Assembly: GCF_023149135.1 (NCBI RefSeq)
Contig: NZ_JAIWJX010000002.1
Coordinates: forward strand, 2,046,001 to 2,110,000
Reading direction: 5' to 3'
Origin: Fictibacillus marinisediminis
Lineage (GTDB): Bacteria; Bacillota; Bacilli; Bacillales; Fictibacillaceae
DNA length: 64,000 bases
Shown: positions 25,726 through 33,476 of the stretch, one piece after another
Numbering within the stretch: the first letter of the stretch is position 1
Layout of the letters: every line of letters starts with the position of its first letter
Position numbers and translations under genes: made by a program
Notes under the pieces: generated by a model
What the model was told of the DNA's origin: nothing
Databases searched by the model: none
Seen by the model: only the letters and a program-made list of their open reading frames with translations

Positions 25726-26354
25726 CACGCAGGGCAGCACTTGAAATTGATAGAGGAACGATCGTCAATTTAGGCATCGGCATACCTACGCTAGTTGCGG
25801 ATTACATTCCGAATGACCACGGTGTCATGCTTCATACAGAGAATGGAATTCTAGGCATGGGCGGATCACCAGAAAAGGGGAAAGAAGACGGCAACCTCTC
25901 CAATGCCGGAGGTTATCCTGTCACCTTGATCTCAGGGGCATCCTATTTTGACAGTGCCACAGCTTTTGGCATCATAAGGCGCGGACTTCTGGACATTACC
26001 GTATTAGGAGCTCTGGAAGTCAGTGAAAGAGGGGACATCGCCAATTGGATTGTACCCGGAAAAAGAGTGCCGGGCATGGGGGGAGCCATAGACCTTGCAC
26101 AAAAATCTAAAAAGGTCATCGTTCTTATGAATCACACGGATAAAGAAGGCAATCCAAAGATCGTAAAACAATGCAAATTGCCGCTTACGGTGCAAAAAGG
26201 CGCTCACATGATCATTACAGAAAAAGCCGTAATTGACGTGATGGATGGAAAGCTTGTACTAAGAGAAATTATGCATCCCTATACCGTTGATGATGTGGTG
26301 AAATCAACGGGTGCTTCTTTAGAAATTCTCGATCAGATCGGAACTTTTCAGTAA
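25692..26354 (+). CDS. yodR: CoA transferase subunit B (YodR)
   Basis: A 220-residue family I CoA transferase beta subunit. NLGIGIPTLVADYI (about 24-37) and the catalytic glutamate in HTENGILGMGG (about residue 47) are present, followed by GGHP-type region replaced by GAIDLA and the C-terminal ITEKAV. It begins inside yodS (ATG 25692, GGGGGTGG upstream), overlapping by 34 bp in a different frame. It pairs with YodS to form the CoA transferase. The specific acyl acceptor in the beta-lysine pathway is not shown by sequence. Confidence 0.9.
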   Translation: MGLGIETRHRIARRAALEIDRGTIVNLGIGIPTLVADYIPNDHGVMLHTENGILGMGGSPEKGKEDGNLSNAGGYPVTLISGASYFDSATAFGIIRRGLLDITVLGALEVSERGDIANWIVPGKRVPGMGGAIDLAQKSKKVIVLMNHTDKEGNPKIVKQCKLPLTVQKGAHMIITEKAVIDVMDGKLVLREIMHPYTVDDVVKSTGASLEILDQIGTFQ

Positions 26355-26374
26355 AAAACGGCAGGAGGGTGAAC

Positions 26375-27667
26375 ATGAAAAAGGAAATTCAAAAGTGGAT
26401 GGACAGCAAAAAGCCAGAAGCCATCTCATTTTTGCAGAAGATGGTACGTTCGAACAGTGAACAGGGAAAAGAAAAAGAAGTCCAGATGCTAATCGCAGAT
26501 AAGCTTCAGGATATAGGTCTGGAAGTAGATGTTTGGCATCCGGATGACGAAGCGTTTTTCCGGCATCCTTATTTTTGTGCGACGAGAACAGATTTCTCAA
26601 ACAGCCCTAACGTGGCGGGGATTTTAAAAGGAAGCGGAGGAGGGCGGTCGATCGTTTTGAACGGGCATGTGGATGTCGTGCCTCCAGGTGATCTCAGCCA
26701 ATGGGAAAACGATCCCTATAGCGGTGAAATTAAGGACGGAAAACTGTATGGCAGAGGTGCGACAGATATGAAGGGCGGAAATTTATGCCTGCTTCTAGCA
26801 ATACAATGCTTAAAGGATCTGAACGTTCCGTTAAAAGGAGATGTCATTTTCCATAGTGTAATGGAAGAGGAGAGCGGAGGGGCAGGTACACTTGCCGCTA
26901 TTCTTAGGGGATATACGGCAGATGCTGCTATCATTCCGGAACCGACGAATATGAAGATATTTCCAAGCCAGCAAGGATCCATGTGGTTCAGGATAAATGT
27001 GTACGGCAGATCCGCCCATGGAGGAACAAGATACGAAGGTGTCAGCGCGCTTGAAAAGGCGATGATTGTTGTTAAGGAGCTGCAGGACCTTGAGAAAGCA
27101 AGAAATGAAAGAATTACAGATCCTCTCTATCAAAATATTCCTATTCCTGTACCGATTAACTTAGGGAAAATATCAGGCGGTGAATGGCCATCATCTGTTC
27201 CCGATCATATCGTTATTGAAGGGAGAATAGGTGTGGCTCCATGTGAATCACTTGAGGATGTGAAAGGCGAGCTGGAAGATCGAATGGCGAGCCTCAACGA
27301 TCAATGGCTTAAAGAACATCCTCCGGCTGTGGAATGGTTTGGAGCACAGTGGCTGCCTGGCAGCATTGATCAAGACCATGATCTCATGAAGCTTTTGTCC
27401 AATCGTTTTACTGAAATTTGTCAGTGTGAACCTGTTATTGAAGCATCACCATGGGGAACAGACGGAGGGTTGTTAACATCTGTCGGCCATACACCGAGCA
27501 TTGTATTCGGGCCTGGAGTAACTTCAGTTGCCCATTATCCGGACGAACATATTGAGCTGGATAAAATTTTTCAGGCGGCTGAAATTATCACTTTAACGAT
27601 TATGGATTGGTGCGGCGGGATTGAAACAGAAACAAAAGAAGATCTGCTCGTCAAAAAAGATACGTAA
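26375..27667 (+). CDS. yodQ: M20 family deacetylase/deacylase YodQ
   Basis: A 430-residue metallohydrolase of the ArgE/DapE/M20 group. The first metal motif is VLNGHVDVVPPGD (about 92-104), the second GRGATDMKGG (about 126), and the Glu pair in VMEEESGGAGT (about 164). A dimerisation domain with GRSAHGG follows. It probably removes an acyl group from an N-acetylated lysine intermediate, which would recycle AblB product (inference). GGAGG at 26364-26368 supports ATG 26375. It is the last gene of the kam operon, followed by a terminator. Confidence 0.88.
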   Translation: MKKEIQKWMDSKKPEAISFLQKMVRSNSEQGKEKEVQMLIADKLQDIGLEVDVWHPDDEAFFRHPYFCATRTDFSNSPNVAGILKGSGGGRSIVLNGHVDVVPPGDLSQWENDPYSGEIKDGKLYGRGATDMKGGNLCLLLAIQCLKDLNVPLKGDVIFHSVMEEESGGAGTLAAILRGYTADAAIIPEPTNMKIFPSQQGSMWFRINVYGRSAHGGTRYEGVSALEKAMIVVKELQDLEKARNERITDPLYQNIPIPVPINLGKISGGEWPSSVPDHIVIEGRIGVAPCESLEDVKGELEDRMASLNDQWLKEHPPAVEWFGAQWLPGSIDQDHDLMKLLSNRFTEICQCEPVIEASPWGTDGGLLTSVGHTPSIVFGPGVTSVAHYPDEHIELDKIFQAAEIITLTIMDWCGGIETETKEDLLVKKDT

Positions 27668-27694
27668 AACCTGCTGAGGCGGGTTTTTTTTCTT
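27668..27694 (+). terminator. Intrinsic terminator of the kam operon
   Basis: AACCTGC and GCGGGTT pair around TGAG, followed by TTTTTTTCTTT. Confidence 0.82.
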
Positions 27695-28083
27695 TAACTG
27701 TGGAATGAATGAGAAGTGAAATGATCGGTGATCGGAGGGAGCTTGCTCCAATGAATAGTAAGTGAGGTGATATGCTGTTTCGTGATTAAGGATGAACAAT
27801 GGGGCGGGCAGGGAGCTGTAAGCATTTCATAAACAAAATTTAATCCAAGAGGAAGCAGAAAGGCCGGAACACGCAGAGGATACGACTGATTCAGCTCGTA
27901 CGCAGCACCGTATGTAATGCCGAGTTCATAAAGGAGATAGGGTGTTCCTAATTTTGAAACAATAAATGTTCTGTAGGCCAAGTATTCGCTTTCATAATAT
28001 TGAGAGACAATTTGAAACTCATCGTTTTGAATGCTGCATCTCGGTATTTTAAACAAATGGGATCCTGGACTTTTAGCGTGCAA
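27694..28083 (-). CDS. Hypothetical protein (129 aa)
   Basis: I do not recognise this protein. The TTG start has a strong AAAGGAGG ribosome site 10 nt upstream, which supports it being real. The first half reads as a mixed alpha/beta domain with tyrosine-rich EFQIVSQYYESEYLAYRTFI, and the last 45 residues are Pro, His and Ser-rich without clear structure (APCPPHC, DHFTSHSFHS), which is unusual and may mark a degenerate or frameshifted end. It converges on the kam operon terminator. No neighbour suggests a function. Confidence 0.55.
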   Translation of the reverse strand: MHAKSPGSHLFKIPRCSIQNDEFQIVSQYYESEYLAYRTFIVSKLGTPYLLYELGITYGAAYELNQSYPLRVPAFLLPLGLNFVYEMLTAPCPPHCSSLITKQHITSLTIHWSKLPPITDHFTSHSFHS

Positions 28084-28157
28084 TCGCTTTATTCCTCCTT
28101 TGGTATTTACTCTACATTTTCATTTTCGCCGCGTTAGACTGATTTCCTTTTTCAGCC

Positions 28158-28190
28158 AAAAAAAAGATGAACAAGACTGTTCATCTTTTT
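28158..28190 (-). terminator. Terminator of the Zn-ribbon protein gene
   Basis: AAAAGATGAACA / TGTTCATCTTTTT stem read on the minus strand is followed by TTTTTTTT. It overlaps the stop codon. Confidence 0.88.
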
Positions 28191-28440
28191 AACGAGGGTT
28201 GTGCTGTGCTCTTTTAATAAATGAAGCTTCTTCCCCGATGACTCCGCAAGCAGCGCACTGCACAAGTCTTTCCGCTCCGTTGTAAGGAATATGGAAGGGA
28301 TCCAAGTCTTCAGCATTTTCGTACTGATTGACAACCGAGCCTGTTGACGGATCTAATTTTACAGACTGCGGAACTTGCGCGATCAGATTAAACCTTGTAC
28401 GATTGGTTTTACAGTTTGGGCATAAATAAGCATTTGACAT
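28189..28440 (-). CDS. Small zinc-ribbon-like protein (83 aa)
   Basis: An 83-residue protein with CPNC near the start (YLCPNCKTN, about residues 7-10) and CAAC near the end (QCAACGVIGE, about 62-65), a likely four-cysteine zinc ribbon separated by about 50 residues. No other motif is visible, and I do not assign a family. AGGAGG lies 8 nt before ATG. It ends in a strong terminator on its own strand. It could be a nucleic-acid or protein-binding accessory protein. Confidence 0.75.
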   Translation of the reverse strand: MSNAYLCPNCKTNRTRFNLIAQVPQSVKLDPSTGSVVNQYENAEDLDPFHIPYNGAERLVQCAACGVIGEEASFIKRAQHNPR

Positions 28441-28554
28441 TGTACATCAACCTCCTGTTCATAGGGTTACCATTGTCAGGAAAATTATGTTACTCATTTA
28501 TTTTTGACGAATGGAAACAATAGTTATACTCTATATAACAGGAGCTGAAAAACA

Positions 28555-28695
28555 TTGGGAAAACAGAAAAAAGGAAATGCCAATGCCCAGCGCAACAACA
28601 ATGCGAAACAAATGGAACAGCGAAGCGATTCTGAATTTGCTGCTATGGAAGATGCCAGAAGCAGCGGCCATCGCCATGGCAAGAAAACGAAGTAA
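28555..28695 (+). CDS. Small hydrophilic protein (46 aa), spore-protein-like composition
   Basis: A TTG start at 28555 with AGGAG at 28540-28544 opens a 46-residue frame, MGKQKKGNANAQRNNNAKQ onwards, ending HRHGKKTK. It is extremely rich in Lys, Asn, Gln and Arg and has no Cys, Trp or membrane segment. The composition resembles minor small acid-soluble spore proteins and other short basic proteins of bacilli, but I do not recognise the family. The 6S-like RNA promoter begins just 6 bp after its stop codon. Confidence 0.6.
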   Translation: MGKQKKGNANAQRNNNAKQMEQRSDSEFAAMEDARSSGHRHGKKTK

Positions 28696-28700
28696 ACTTA

Positions 28701-28729
28701 TTTACAAAATTTAAATATGGCGTTATAAT
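28701..28729 (+). promoter_or_regulatory. Strong sigma-A promoter of the 6S-like RNA
   Basis: TTTACA (28701-28706), 17-bp spacer, perfect TATAAT (28724-28729). Predicted transcript start is near 28736. Confidence 0.8.
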
Positions 28730-28735
28730 TACAGT

Positions 28736-28958
28736 CTGCGATGTTAGTAGCTCTTATTTTGTCTTAAACCGATATGAGTAATAAGGGAATCCTAAATGTC
28801 TGTTGAATACATCGTGCCTCTCCATTCGTTAGAGGAAGATGAAAATACAGCTGCGGATACCCACCTGTGAGAACGGGTTTTAAGACAGGATGAGTTACGG
28901 CAGAGCGGACATACATAAACAGCTTATTTTACAACTACGTAAAATAAGTTTTTTTTAT
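28736..28958 (+). ncRNA. ssrS: Probable 6S RNA (SsrS-like), about 215-220 nt
   Basis: There is no reading frame here, but a strong promoter and an intrinsic terminator (CTTATTTTAC / GTAAAATAAG, then eight T, 28922-28956) define a 220-nt transcript. A long closing stem pairs CTCTTATTTTGTCTTAAACC (28752-28771) with GGTTTTAAGACAGGATGAG further 3' (about 28874-28892), leaving a large inner bubble and a terminal hairpin CCTCT/AGAGG. The 3' half, CCACCTGTGAGAACGGG, GAGTTACGGC and GAGCGGACAT, resembles the conserved CACCTT, GGTTACAGC and GCGGCAT pattern of 6S RNA. 6S RNA binds the sigma-A RNA polymerase as a promoter mimic. The call is from memory of the consensus; another structured RNA cannot be excluded. 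Confidence 0.58.
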
Positions 28959-29033
28959 AAGTTTTTATTTTCAAATAAAAACTTCATTTATTTTCAAATA
29001 AAAACTTCATTTATTTTCAAATAAAAACTTCAT
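28959..29033. repeat. Three perfect 23-bp AT-rich tandem repeats
   Basis: Three identical 23-bp units at 28965-28987, 28988-29010 and 29011-29033. Each contains the palindrome TTATTTTCAAATAA. The first copy extends to a perfect inverted repeat with 12-bp arms, AAGTTTTTATTT and AAATAAAAACTT (28959-28984). The region 29034-29116 that follows is AT-rich and shows no gene. It lies upstream of ypcP and could be its regulatory region or a simple expansion. Confidence 0.9.
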
Positions 29034-29125
29034 TTTTAAAAAAACATATAAAAATATTTGGTTTTTTTATGAAATAAATATAACCTGGCAGACTAGATGG
29101 CCGGGTATGCGGGACGGTGAATGAA

Positions 29126-30019
29126 ATGGTTGATGAAAAACATGAGAAACTATTGCTGATTGATGGGTTTAATTTACTGAGCAGGTGTTATTTCGCTACG
29201 GCTTACGGAAAAGAACTTCATCAGCTTCAACGCAACTCTAAAGGGTTGTTTATAAACGGTCTGCGCGCTAAAATTCAAAAATTGCTGCAATTGGTGAGGA
29301 TCCACACACCGACTCACTTAGCCATCGCTTGGGATGTAAAGAGAAACGAAACGCTGCGCAAACAGAAATATCAAGATTACAAGGGAACCAGGAATGAATT
29401 GCCGGAACCTTTGATTCAGCAATATGAAACAGCAGTTTCCCTATTTAATAGCTTAGGTATTCCTCAGTTTACGGTTCCAAAATATGAAGCCGACGATATC
29501 ATTGGGACGTTTGTTCAAAAATGGAGAGATGAAAGAGAAGGGGAATGCATCATTTACAGTAACGACAGGGACTTGCTTCAGCTGCTATGCGGAAAAACAT
29601 CTCAGCTTATCGCTGCAAAGAAGGGTGAAACCAAGTATACGCTGACTCATTTTCAATCAGACTATGGCATTGAACCGTCTCAATGGGTAGATGTAAAAGC
29701 ACTGTTAGGGGATAAGAGCGATAATATTCCCGGTGTTGCCGGTGTAGGTGAAAAGGCAGCTCTGCCTCTCATTCAGCAGTATGGAAATGTTGAGGGCATC
29801 TATCATAAGGTAGATGAACTGGACGAGAAATACAAAAGGTATTTCAAAAAGCTTCAGCTTGGAAGAGAAATGGCGTTCCTTAGCAAGGATCTTTGCAAAA
29901 TATATACCGATGTTCCCGATATTCTTGAGCTTGATTTTGATCAGATACAGATCAAAGTAGATAAATCAAAATTGTTGGATGAGCTTACTGAGCTTGAGAT
30001 AAATGTAAGAGTGGGTTAA
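29126..30019 (+). CDS. ypcP: 5'-3' exonuclease of the FEN family (YpcP type)
   Basis: A 297-residue protein equal to the N-terminal 5' nuclease domain of DNA polymerase I without the polymerase. Acidic metal ligands are seen in LLIDGFNLLSR (about 10), AIAWDVKRNE (about 70), KYEADDIIGTF (about 118), SNDRDLLQLL (about 143) and DVKALLGDKSDNIPG (about 195-205), the last with the helix-hairpin-helix GVAGVGEKAA. Such FEN enzymes remove RNA primers and flaps. The ATG at 29126 has GGTGA 5 nt upstream; GTG 29117 is an alternative. Two RNase H homologues lie downstream. Confidence 0.9.
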   Translation: MVDEKHEKLLLIDGFNLLSRCYFATAYGKELHQLQRNSKGLFINGLRAKIQKLLQLVRIHTPTHLAIAWDVKRNETLRKQKYQDYKGTRNELPEPLIQQYETAVSLFNSLGIPQFTVPKYEADDIIGTFVQKWRDEREGECIIYSNDRDLLQLLCGKTSQLIAAKKGETKYTLTHFQSDYGIEPSQWVDVKALLGDKSDNIPGVAGVGEKAALPLIQQYGNVEGIYHKVDELDEKYKRYFKKLQLGREMAFLSKDLCKIYTDVPDILELDFDQIQIKVDKSKLLDELTELEINVRVG

Positions 30020-30939
30020 GAATTTACCCACTCTTTTGTTTTTCTTTTCTTTAAAATTTTAGCAAATGGAAATTCAGCAGCGATCATTCCGGCAAGGATA
30101 AGGATACATCCTGTGATCCCTTTCGCCCCAAGGGTTTCATTTGCCCAAACATAAGCTGTCAGAGCACCGAAAACGGGCTCGAGAGCAAAAATGAGAGCCA
30201 CCCGGGCTGGAGTAGTGTAGCCTTGAAAATAGGTTTGTGCTAAAAACGCGAGAGCTGTAGCAAAAATAGCTGTGACGACCAGAGCTGTTATCACTTCCTT
30301 CTGGAGCATGATGTCCCACTTGAAAGCGGGTTTCCAGTTTTCAATGGAGAGCGATGTGATCAAACTCAGGAATGAGACGGTTGCCAGCTGAATGAGTGTT
30401 AGCCATAAAACAGGGGCACCGGAAGCGAATTTAGCAGTCATCACAATATGCATGCCAAATGAAAATGCACATAGCAGGACGAAAAAGTCGCCTTTATTCA
30501 TAGCTAAGCCGCTTCCTCCTGTTAGAAGATACAGACCTGCTACTGCCATTATTACACTGATTGCAGAGGAGAGCGTCAGCCTTTGTTTTAATAAAAAGAC
30601 GGCCATAAGGGGAACAACAACCACACTCAATCCCGTGATGAACGCAGTCTTCGACGATGTCGTGTAGATTAATCCGACAGTTTGAAATCCATATCCCAGG
30701 TATAGCCAGAAGCCGAGTGAGATCCCTTTATGCCAGATGCGTTTACGCTTGAGAAACTGCTTCTTGTCAGGTGCTGCAAAAACGATCCAGCCTCCCAATA
30801 TTATGGCAGCCAAAAAAAACCGGATACTGTTAAATGCAAACGGAGGGAGGAAGGCAACCGCTTTTTGAACGATGACAAATGTTGTTCCCCACACCAATGC
30901 AACAAGAAGAAGACCGGAATCTGCTATTTTTCTTTTCAT
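30016..30939 (-). CDS. EamA/DMT-family permease
   Basis: A 307-residue membrane protein with about 10 hydrophobic helices in two EamA repeats. The N-terminal repeat starts LLLVALVWGTTFVIVQKAVA and the second repeat lies after residue 155; TYFQGYTTPARVALIFALEPVF is the typical EamA motif near residue 235. DMT family members export amino acids, nucleotide sugars or other metabolites; the substrate is unknown. The ATG overlaps the ypdQ stop by 4 bp (ATGA), so the two are translationally coupled. A weak ribosome site is consistent with that. Confidence 0.85.
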   Translation of the reverse strand: MKRKIADSGLLLVALVWGTTFVIVQKAVAFLPPFAFNSIRFFLAAIILGGWIVFAAPDKKQFLKRKRIWHKGISLGFWLYLGYGFQTVGLIYTTSSKTAFITGLSVVVVPLMAVFLLKQRLTLSSAISVIMAVAGLYLLTGGSGLAMNKGDFFVLLCAFSFGMHIVMTAKFASGAPVLWLTLIQLATVSFLSLITSLSIENWKPAFKWDIMLQKEVITALVVTAIFATALAFLAQTYFQGYTTPARVALIFALEPVFGALTAYVWANETLGAKGITGCILILAGMIAAEFPFAKILKKRKTKEWVNS

Positions 30940-31334
30940 TGCACTTCATTGAGCTGGACAGCTTTTCGAGCAAGATCATTCGCCACCTTATTTTGTTTGC
31001 TCGGTATCCATTTCAGGAAGAACAGCTGCAGCTGATCAATCATTTGTATGGCTTCCTGCAATAAGGGATCATATCGTTTGTCTTTGGCAAACCGTTTTTC
31101 TACCGCTCTTTCCACCGCTTGAGAATCGGTCCTGAATGAAACCGGGTCATAGTTCTTTTCCACACAAATCGTTAAAGCAAGAAGCAGGCTGCGGAATTCC
31201 GCTTCATGATTGGATAAGCTTCCGAGCGGAATGCTGTGTTTTTCAACCGTTCCATTTCCTAGTTTAATAAAGATGCCTGCTCCGGATGGACCCGGATCTC
31301 CTGCGCTTGCTCCGTCAATATACACTTCGATCAA
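30936..31334 (-). CDS. ypdQ: Ribonuclease HI-like protein YpdQ
   Basis: A 132-residue RNase H fold protein. The catalytic acidic residues are seen as VYIDGASAGDPGPSGAG (Asp near 7), NHEAEFRSLLLAL (Glu near 45), FRTDSQAVERAVE (Asp near 67) and KVANDLARKA (Asp near 122), so all four DEDD positions seem present. The histidine of the flexible loop is not obvious. B. subtilis YpdQ is also 132 residues; its activity has been difficult to demonstrate. TTG start with AGGAGGGG 8 nt upstream. It is the first gene of a two-gene unit with the EamA permease. Confidence 0.85.
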   Translation of the reverse strand: MIEVYIDGASAGDPGPSGAGIFIKLGNGTVEKHSIPLGSLSNHEAEFRSLLLALTICVEKNYDPVSFRTDSQAVERAVEKRFAKDKRYDPLLQEAIQMIDQLQLFFLKWIPSKQNKVANDLARKAVQLNEVQ

Positions 31335-31418
31335 TCCGATCCCCTCCTGTTTTTTTCTATTATAGCGAAATGGGATACAATAAGAAATGAGATATTACAA
31401 ATTCAGGGAGGCCCTGCG

Positions 31419-32081
31419 ATGAAGGTTACGTTGGAATGGGAATATAAGCCCTCAAGATCAAAGAATATGACACGGTTTGTTTCAGATCCCGTGACGGTGG
31501 CGCAAGCGGTTCAGCTTGCTGAAGACATTGAAAGAACAGGCCGTCTTGGAAATCTTACGTTTCTTGATGAAACTGGTGTTTATTGGTCTAAAAAAGAACT
31601 TCAAAAAATGGTGGCTGTTATTGAGACAGAACCCTCTGATATTACAGCGTTTTTTGATGGCGGGTTTCAAAAAGATGAGCGTTTATCCGGGCAGGGAACA
31701 GCAGTTTATTACAAACAATCGAATAAAAATTACCGGGTACGCTCCAATGCCTCTTACCATATGATTGAATCGAATAATGAATCGGAATATGCGGCGCTTT
31801 GGCTGCTTATAAATGAACTGGAACGTCTGGGTGTACAGCGGACACCGGTAACGATTAAAGGGGATTCAATGGTGGTTATTCAGCAAATGAGCGGGGAATG
31901 GCCTTGTTACGAAGAAAATCTGCAAAAATGGATGGACAAAATTGAAGAAAAACTGAAAATACTCGGAATCAAACCATCCTATGAGCTAATCTCCCGGAAA
32001 GAAAATAAAGAGGCAGATTCCCTTGCGACACAGGCACTTCATAAGAACATGATCCATGGTAAAAAAGAAATCATTGATTAA
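31419..32081 (+). CDS. ypeP: RNase H-like protein YpeP
   Basis: A 220-residue protein. An N-terminal domain of about 70 residues (DPVTVAQAVQLAEDIERTGR) precedes an RNase H domain with ITAFFDGGFQKDERLSGQG (Asp near 79), SNNESEYAALWLLINEL (Glu near 118), IKGDSMVVIQQMSGEWP (Asp near 149) and KENKEADSLATQA (Asp near 198). All four active-site acids appear in place. It is divergent from ypdQ, from which it is 84 bp apart. The ribosome site GGGAGG lies inside a 5-bp hairpin, CAGGGAGGCCCTG (31404-31416), that could reduce translation. Confidence 0.85.
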   Translation: MKVTLEWEYKPSRSKNMTRFVSDPVTVAQAVQLAEDIERTGRLGNLTFLDETGVYWSKKELQKMVAVIETEPSDITAFFDGGFQKDERLSGQGTAVYYKQSNKNYRVRSNASYHMIESNNESEYAALWLLINELERLGVQRTPVTIKGDSMVVIQQMSGEWPCYEENLQKWMDKIEEKLKILGIKPSYELISRKENKEADSLATQALHKNMIHGKKEIID

Positions 32082-32138
32082 TGGTATTTTTGACTGATAC
32101 AATTTACATGAATCTTCAAAGAATAGGATGGGATGCAA

Positions 32139-32426
32139 TTGTCTCAGTTTTCAATCGAGGAATACTTCCAGTACCTGGCTTCAAAGGGGATTAAATTAAA
32201 AGAAAGTGATACTGCATTTATTGAATTCGGTAAGCACTTTACTGGAATGAGTGATTATATGGTCAGCGTCGCCATTGAAATTACGTTAAAAATCCAAAGA
32301 GAGTTCGACGGAAGCTACTATATTGCTCTTTTAGAGGAATTTAAGCAGAATGAAATTAAAACAAAACGAAGAGCGTATACATATGTGAATGATCTTGAAG
32401 AAGAGATTAACGTTTCTTATTCATAA
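32139..32426 (+). CDS. Conserved small protein, DUF6123-like
   Basis: A 95-residue (TTG 32139) or 97-residue (ATG 32133) soluble protein. TTG is better placed for AGGATGGG (7 nt upstream), while the ATG lies almost on it. It contains FSIEEYFQYLASKGIKL and a basic KTKRRAYTYVNDLEEEINV tail, mostly helical. I believe it to be the DUF6123 family found in bacilli, but confidence in the name is moderate. It is only 51 nt downstream of ypeP and may be transcribed with it. Function unknown. Confidence 0.7.
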   Translation: MSQFSIEEYFQYLASKGIKLKESDTAFIEFGKHFTGMSDYMVSVAIEITLKIQREFDGSYYIALLEEFKQNEIKTKRRAYTYVNDLEEEINVSYS

Positions 32427-32453
32427 AAAAAAGCCGGATATCCGGCTTTTATT
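32426..32453. terminator. Bidirectional terminator
   Basis: AAAAGCCGGATATCCGGCTTTT is a perfect palindrome with A and T runs on either side, serving the two convergent genes. Confidence 0.92.
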
Positions 32454-32700
32454 GTTTTAATGCTTCATTGATCTGCTGTTCGCAGCGTTCTAATGTTTCA
32501 CGGGCATTCTCCAAAAACATGCCATCCATTCCTGTCTGGTTGTTCATCATGGCATCGTAATGCTGTTTAGCAGTATTCAGCGCTTCTTTGGCTGCATGAA
32601 GCTGGCCGGGATCCATACTCATCGTAGCATGGCCGATGATTCGTTGTGCACTCTGAATGGACATGTCTACCTGTTTAAGATCGTTATACGGTTCTGACAT
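32449..32700 (-). CDS. DUF2564 family protein
   Basis: An 83-residue helical protein starting MSEPYNDLKQVDMSIQSAQ with IIGHATMSMDPGQLHAAKEA. This pattern matches the DUF2564 family, small cytosolic proteins of bacilli of unknown function. ATG at 32700 has GGTGA 6 nt upstream; a GTG 9 nt earlier lies within the ribosome site. Divergent from ypgQ with about 70 bp between them. Confidence 0.78.
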   Translation of the reverse strand: MSEPYNDLKQVDMSIQSAQRIIGHATMSMDPGQLHAAKEALNTAKQHYDAMMNNQTGMDGMFLENARETLERCEQQINEALKQ

Positions 32701-32773
32701 ATAATTCACCTACCTGTTTTACTTTTAGTATGTCTTTTGGAACAAACTTTTATAATGAGAAAGGAAAAATTCA

Positions 32774-33418
32774 ATGAAAAGAAAAATTATTGAAGCAGCC
32801 GAGAGGTACGTTCAAGAAACTTTGCGCGGGGAAGGCAGCGGCCATGATTGGTGGCATATATACAGGGTGAATAAACTAGCTCTTACCATTGCAGAAAAAG
32901 AAGGTGCGGATCCCTTTGTCTGCAGCTTGGCAGCCCTCCTCCATGATATTGCTGATGAAAAATTTAATGCATCTGAAGAAGCAGGACTTCAAAAGGTATC
33001 CTTATGTCTAACCGAGCATGAGGTAACAAACCCCGAAAAGCAACATGTTCTTGAGATTATTTCAACCATGTCATTTAAAGGCGGGAATTCAACAGGGATG
33101 AAGACAATTGAGGGAATGGCAGTCCAGGATGCCGATCGTTTGGATGCCCTTGGTGCGATCGGCATCGCAAGAACTTTTGCGTATTCCGGATTTGCCGGAC
33201 AAATGATCTATGACCCGGATATTCCTGTACGGAACACAATGACAAAAAGTGAATACCGAAATGGAGTGTCAACTGCTATCAACCATTTTTATGAAAAACT
33301 GCTGACATTGAAAGACCGAATGAATACAGAGCATGGAAAAAAACTTGCAGAGAGCAGACATCAACAGATGGTATCGTATCTGGATGTGTTTTTTTCTGAG
33401 TGGGAAGGCATCCGATAA
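32774..33418 (+). CDS. ypgQ: HD-domain nucleotide phosphohydrolase YpgQ
   Basis: A 214-residue metal-dependent HD hydrolase. HDWWHIYRVNKLAL (His-Asp at about 24-25), LAALLHDIADEKF (His-Asp at about 57-58) and VQDADRLDALGAIGI (Asp at about 118-120) carry the full H...HD...D set. B. subtilis YpgQ is a pyrophosphohydrolase for nucleoside triphosphates, a role likely here also. The ATG lies 10 nt after GAAAGGAAA. Convergent to the ferredoxin gene with a shared terminator. Confidence 0.88.
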   Translation: MKRKIIEAAERYVQETLRGEGSGHDWWHIYRVNKLALTIAEKEGADPFVCSLAALLHDIADEKFNASEEAGLQKVSLCLTEHEVTNPEKQHVLEIISTMSFKGGNSTGMKTIEGMAVQDADRLDALGAIGIARTFAYSGFAGQMIYDPDIPVRNTMTKSEYRNGVSTAINHFYEKLLTLKDRMNTEHGKKLAESRHQQMVSYLDVFFSEWEGIR

Positions 33419-33436
33419 TAGACCCTATAAACAAAG

Positions 33437-33470
33437 GAGGCTCATTCTAAAAGAATGGAGCCTCCTTTGT
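33437..33470. terminator. Bidirectional terminator after ypgQ and ferredoxin
   Basis: AAAGGAGGCTCATTCT / AGAATGGAGCCTCCTTT is a nearly perfect long stem, followed by TTG on the plus strand and T-rich sequence on the other. Confidence 0.85.
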
Positions 33471-33476
33471 TAAAGC

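Noticed and set aside
28511..28714. A different reading frame over the small basic gene at 28555
   Set aside because: It has no ribosome site and a composition unlike a protein; the TTG frame at 28555 has a good ribosome site.
28959..29033. Possible CRISPR array from the repeated 23-bp units
   Set aside because: The units are directly contiguous with no spacers between them, and no cas gene is in the window.
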